Below are positions 61,644-64,000 of a DNA stretch of 64,000 nt, piece by piece. The position numbers and the translations under genes were made by a program. Source of the DNA: Variovorax flavidus (lineage in GTDB: Bacteria; Pseudomonadota; Gammaproteobacteria; Burkholderiales; Burkholderiaceae_C); assembly GCF_030317145.1 (NCBI RefSeq), contig NZ_JASZYE010000009.1, positions 1 to 64,000 on the forward strand, written 5' to 3'. The first letter of the stretch is position 1; each line of letters starts with the position of its first letter. The notes beneath the pieces were generated by a model, which saw nothing but the letters and a program-made list of their open reading frames with translations, was not told the DNA's origin and ran no database searches.

Positions 61644-62529
61644 GCCATGGCAGTGCGGCGAGGTCGAGTCTTCCCAGACGCCCTGGATCCGAGATGATCT
61701 CGGCCGCACGGATCCGTCCTTCGACGTCGAATTCGAAGACGAGCACTCGCTGCAGCCGTCCGCGCGCCGCGAGGATGAGGCCGACGGCGCCGTTGATAAG
61801 CGCCGGCCGCATGAAGCGCGCTGCCTGGGCGTAAGCGATTGCACCCCTGGCCCAGTTACGCGCGCCGTGGACTTCAACGCGCGCGTCCGCGCGGCTAGCC
61901 GCCTCGGTGCGGAATACCATGTCGGGATCGAGGATCGCCACAAGGCCTTCGAAGTCGCCCGCACGCAGCGCTTCGATAAACGTGTCGACGACTTCACGGT
62001 GACGCCGGATTCTGGCTGGGTCAGCGGTCTGCGCGCCTCGGACACGCCGCCGCGCGCGGCTCGCGAGCTTCCGTGCCGTGGTCGGCGTACGGCCAACAAT
62101 CGCGGCGATCTCTTCGAACGCCAAGTCGAACATGTCGTGCAGCACGAAGGCGAGCCGCTCGGCGGGCTCGAGCGTCTCGAGGACCACGAGCAGCGCGAGC
62201 CCCACTGACTCGGCGAGCTGCGCTTCCTCCTCGGGATTTGCGGCGAGTGCGACTGCCGCAGCGCTTTCGGCAGAGCTCTCGTCGAGCGATTGCTCGCCGC
62301 GCGTCGCGCGCGAGCGTAGCATGTCGAGGCACACGCGTGAGACCACTGTCGTGAGCCAGCCGCCGAGGTTGTCGATTTCGCTACATTCGGACCGCGCGAG
62401 CCTTAGCCATGCTTCCTGCACTGCGTCCTCGGCCTCGCCGAGCGAGCCCAGGACCCGGTAGGCCACACGCCGCAGGTGTCCGCGGTGTGCCTCGAATCGC
62501 AGCGCCAGCCAGTCATTTCCATTGCTCAT
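61636..62529 (-). CDS. ECF41-like RNA polymerase sigma factor with SnoaL C-terminal domain
   Basis: 297 aa. Sigma-2 region ALRFEAHRGHLRRVAYRVLG then GEAEDAVQEAWLRLAR and TVVSRVCLDMLRSRA (about 7-85). Sigma-4 region LEPAERLAFVLHDMFDLAFE, EIAAIVGRTPTTARKLASRA (about 120-165). A SnoaL-like C-terminal domain follows (VVDTFIEALRAGDFEGLVAI ... EIISDPGRLGRLDL), as in ECF41-type factors whose C-terminus tunes activity. The WLPEP motif of classic ECF41 linkers is absent. I start at ATG 62529: an ECF41-type promoter on this strand ends 8 bases before it, so the upstream ATG at 62553 would lie inside the promoter. The final codons and stop lie in a duplicated hydrolase fragment. Confidence 0.9.
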   Translation of the reverse strand: MSNGNDWLALRFEAHRGHLRRVAYRVLGSLGEAEDAVQEAWLRLARSECSEIDNLGGWLTTVVSRVCLDMLRSRATRGEQSLDESSAESAAAVALAANPEEEAQLAESVGLALLVVLETLEPAERLAFVLHDMFDLAFEEIAAIVGRTPTTARKLASRARRRVRGAQTADPARIRRHREVVDTFIEALRAGDFEGLVAILDPDMVFRTEAASRADARVEVHGARNWARGAIAYAQAARFMRPALINGAVGLILAARGRLQRVLVFEFDVEGRIRAAEIISDPGRLGRLDLAALPWPT

Positions 62530-62537
62530 GGAGACAA

Positions 62538-62564
62538 GACGGACAAGAGGCATGAAATGTGACC
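62538..62564 (-). promoter_or_regulatory. ECF41-type promoter of the sigma factor gene
   Basis: Read on the minus strand: GGTCACA, 16 bases, CGTC, then 8 bases to the ATG at 62529. This matches the published ECF41 consensus TGTCACA...CGTC except for one base. It predicts autoregulation and a leaderless or near-leaderless message. Confidence 0.75.
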
Positions 62565-62591
62565 GGTCACAATGTGCCTTCCCGGTACGTC
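62565..62591 (+). promoter_or_regulatory. ECF41-type promoter of the YCII/DGPF gene
   Basis: GGTCACA (62565-62571), 16 bases, CGTC (62588-62591). It mirrors the minus-strand promoter; the two -35 boxes form one perfect 14-base palindrome TGTGACCGGTCACA (62558-62571). Start of transcription is expected near 62598. Confidence 0.75.
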
Positions 62592-62600
62592 ATGCAGTGG

Positions 62601-62624
62601 AAGGCCCATCCCGGGCCTTTTTTT
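62601..62624 (+). terminator. Terminator-like hairpin in the YCII leader
   Basis: AAGGCCC and GGGCCTT form a perfect 7-bp stem with loop ATCCC, followed by a run of seven T counted from the end of the stem. It lies after the promoter and just before the GAGGA ribosome site of the downstream gene, so it could attenuate transcription or structure the leader. Confidence 0.6.
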
Positions 62625-62635
62625 GAGGAATGATG

Positions 62636-62995
62636 ATGCAATTCTTGCTGTTGATATATCACGGGACAACTCCGCTGCCGGGGACCGATCGCTGGAACGC
62701 GCTTGCCATGGCAGAGCAAAGGCGCGTTTATGAGGAGTACGGCGAACTCAACAAGGCGCCCGGCATTACGCCCGGCCTTCCGCTCGGGTTGCCGAAGGAC
62801 GCGAAGACCGTGCGTGCGAAGAACGGGAGCGCGCAAGTCAGCGACGGGCCATACCTCGATGAGTCCGGCGCAGTGGGTGGGTATTTCATCCTGGAGGCCG
62901 ACGATCTCGACGATGCCATCAAGGTAGCTTCGCGGGTCCCGGCGGCGCGTCTTGGAGGTGCAATCGAGGTGCGGCCTGTTGCGAAGTACTGGTAG
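62636..62995 (+). CDS. YCII/DGPF-domain protein
   Basis: 119 aa. Start MQFLLLIYHGTTPLPGTDRW, then AEQRRVYEEYGELNKAPGIT, SDGPYLDESGAVGGYFILEA (DGPF-like block) and the terminal AIEVRPVAKYW. DGPF proteins are the classical partners of ECF42 sigma factors; finding one beside a SnoaL-type ECF41-like factor is unusual. Biochemical role is unknown; the fold is ferredoxin-like and small-molecule chemistry is suspected. Three ATG codons lie in a row; the last (62636) has the best spacing from GAGGA (7 bases). Divergent from the sigma gene and driven by the facing ECF41-type promoter. Confidence 0.88.
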   Translation: MQFLLLIYHGTTPLPGTDRWNALAMAEQRRVYEEYGELNKAPGITPGLPLGLPKDAKTVRAKNGSAQVSDGPYLDESGAVGGYFILEADDLDDAIKVASRVPAARLGGAIEVRPVAKYW

Positions 62996-63082
62996 ACAGG
63001 AGCGCTGATCGTCTTGCGCGGGTGGGGTCCAACTTTCGAGGATGCGGCCCAAGCGATCGGCTTGTCGACCCAGGCGCGCGGG

Positions 63083-63225
63083 GCTGCAACCACCTGGCGG
63101 CTGACGAGGTCGACTAACAACGCCAAAAGCAGCCGGCCCTGGCCGGCTGCGACGTAGGTGATGTTGCTCGTCCACAGCTTGTCGGGTTCGCTCATGGTGA
63201 ACAGACGGTTCAGCAGGTTGGCTAG
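63083..63225 (-). mobile_element. IS3-family transposase (rve integrase core) remnant
   Basis: The minus strand reads NLLNRLFTMSEPDKLWTSNI then TYVAAGQGRLLLALLVDLVS RQVVA, the start of the DDE integrase core of IS3-family OrfB, with the first catalytic Asp region altered (W-T-S-N-I for W-x-x-D-I). The rest of the transposase and both ends are missing. It is a scar of a past insertion. Confidence 0.6.
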
Positions 63226-63573
63226 GAGAGTGAGAGACTGAGAGAGACCTTGAATGTGTTGTTGACTGACCGGCGCCATAGCCGGTCAAAGTACCAACAG
63301 TGCCGAGCTGGTACCGCTGTAGGCGTTGTCTGCGAGAGGAGCTCTACTGGGCCTGCGCCGTGCAGGCACTCGCCGATGAAACACCCAACTCGCACGAGCC
63401 ATGCGAATTACGAACCCGCGCTAGCGGCTCCAACGCCGGTGCACTGTTCCGAGCGACAGACAATTCCGCGACGGCTTGCGGCATGCCGAGAGCGGCGAGG
63501 TGGACCCTGTGGCGGTGCGCAGATGTCCTCCGATTCGTCGGCATCAATCATTGAACATCATCTTCTCTTGCCG
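63226..63573. other. Non-coding stretch next to the IS remnant
   Basis: About 350 bases without a supported gene. A hairpin GACCGGC-GCCATA-GCCGGTC (63268-63287) is present. The open frames are shadows or decayed DNA. Confidence 0.4.
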
Positions 63574-64000
63574 TCAACGCCGCAGGCGGACGAAGGCGGC
63601 GATGTGCAAGGCTGCTGCTTCGGGATACTGGTGGTGCGGACCGTGGCCAGCTTGTGGGAAAGTGATCAGCTGCACCGTGGGAAGCTGCTGGTTGAGGGCA
63701 TACCAGTTTTCCACTGGAAATGCGATGTCGTGGTCACCGCCGATGTGGAGGATGGGCACTTGAGTGTGCTTCAAGGCCAGAAGGATTGGATCGGCCGGGA
63801 ACATCGGTGAGCGCGGCTCAGGGGGCAAGAACGCTACTGCGAAAGAGTGGGAAATGTCTTGGCTCCGGCCTTCCTTGCGCAAAGCAAGTCGTTCATGCGA
63901 TAGGTGGGCCGCCGCTCTACTGGCAGGCGATGCTGGCTCGAAGAAAAGGACGATCTCGTCTTCAAGGTCGTTCTCAATCTTGCGCGCCGTGTCATTGAAC
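63574..64000 (-). CDS. Alpha/beta-hydrolase, C-terminal part (continues past window)
   Basis: The frame is open from the right edge to the stop at 63574, giving the last 141 residues. Seen: IENDLEDEIVLFFEPASPAS, LALRKEGRSQDISHSF, ILLALKHTQVPILHIGGDHD with the catalytic Asp, ENWYALNQQLPTVQLITFPQ and AGHGPHHQYPEAAALHI with the catalytic His. It is an esterase- or lyase-like alpha/beta-hydrolase with a cap region; the nucleophile lies beyond the window. Part of it (63669-63891) is repeated as a broken copy at 61421-61643. Probably the intact parent of that copy. Confidence 0.8.
   Translation of the reverse strand, partial: FNDTARKIENDLEDEIVLFFEPASPASRAAAHLSHERLALRKEGRSQDISHSFAVAFLPPEPRSPMFPADPILLALKHTQVPILHIGGDHDIAFPVENWYALNQQLPTVQLITFPQAGHGPHHQYPEAAALHIAAFVRLRR
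63669..63891 (-). repeat. 223-bp repeat, copy 2 (inside the intact hydrolase gene)
   Basis: This part of the hydrolase gene is matched by 61421-61643 in direct orientation, about 2.25 kb away. The copy here is open in frame; the other carries two compensating single-base indels. Confidence 0.75.

Noticed and set aside
62530..62553. ATG at 62553 as start of the ECF sigma factor
   Set aside because: It would place the start inside the ECF41-type promoter; the ATG at 62529 lies just downstream of the promoter and still precedes the sigma-2 domain.

Overview
The window is GC-rich, tightly packed bacterial DNA. Its gene content points to a beta-proteobacterium of the Burkholderiales, most likely a Comamonadaceae/Variovorax-like soil or rhizosphere bacterium. 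The reasons are four orphan periplasmic binding proteins of the tripartite-tricarboxylate (Bug) type, four LysR regulators, many CoA-linked catabolic enzymes, a dnaE2 polymerase and a KfrA-like protein. The assignment is inferred from gene families; no rRNA, tRNA or CRISPR array was seen.

Layout. 1-9.9 kb: start of an OmpA-like outer-membrane protein (cut by the window edge), a three-subunit molybdenum hydroxylase operon (2Fe-2S, FAD, Mo), a truncated DUF421 gene, the DNA-uracil-trapping protein UdgX, a secreted CocE-type hydrolase and a VOC protein. 10-22.7 kb: housekeeping and stress genes, including an extensin-like protein, error-prone polymerase DnaE2 with its own LexA box, a TIGR04325 methyltransferase, an acyltransferase, a Rieske-like protein without cluster ligands, an EptA-like phosphoethanolamine transferase and a SnoaL/MerR pair.

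22.7-53 kb is a catabolic island of several modules. (a) A two-component Rieske dioxygenase with a LysR gene. (b) A minus-strand operon of enoyl-CoA hydratase, CaiB-type CoA transferase and amidohydrolase. (c) A plus-strand operon of Bug protein, XylX-like FAH dehydratase, beta-hydroxyacid dehydrogenase, FMN alpha-hydroxyacid oxidase, second Bug protein and ketoglutarate-semialdehyde-type dehydrogenase; together these look like the lower part of a non-phosphorylative (Weimberg-like) sugar-acid route. (d) An MHS transporter, DUF2817 metallohydrolase and gamma-glutamyl hydrolase-like unit with a divergent LysR. (e) An ArsR-SRPBCC-DUF1801 operon with a striking double operator. (f) An ADP-forming acyl-CoA synthetase, two enoyl-CoA hydratases, an aldehyde dehydrogenase and a Bug protein with a divergent LysR, resembling a side-chain-shortening pathway for an aryl-alkenoic acid. 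(g) A LysR divergent from an L-fuconate dehydratase-like gene and a Bug protein paralogous to the one in (c).

53-64 kb: small hypothetical and secreted proteins, a Tat-exported lipoprotein-like PhoD phosphatase, and a KfrA-like coiled-coil protein divergent from an orphan tyrosine recombinase with two inverted repeats between them. After a GlxA-type regulator the sequence becomes a rearrangement scar: alpha/beta-hydrolase fragments, a 223-bp duplicated segment and an IS3 remnant. Embedded in the scar is an intact SnoaL-type ECF sigma factor divergent from a YCII/DGPF protein. Their intergenic region holds two mirror-image ECF41-type promoters sharing one palindrome, followed by a terminator-like hairpin in the leader. 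This regulatory module and the KfrA/recombinase pair are the most interesting items here.
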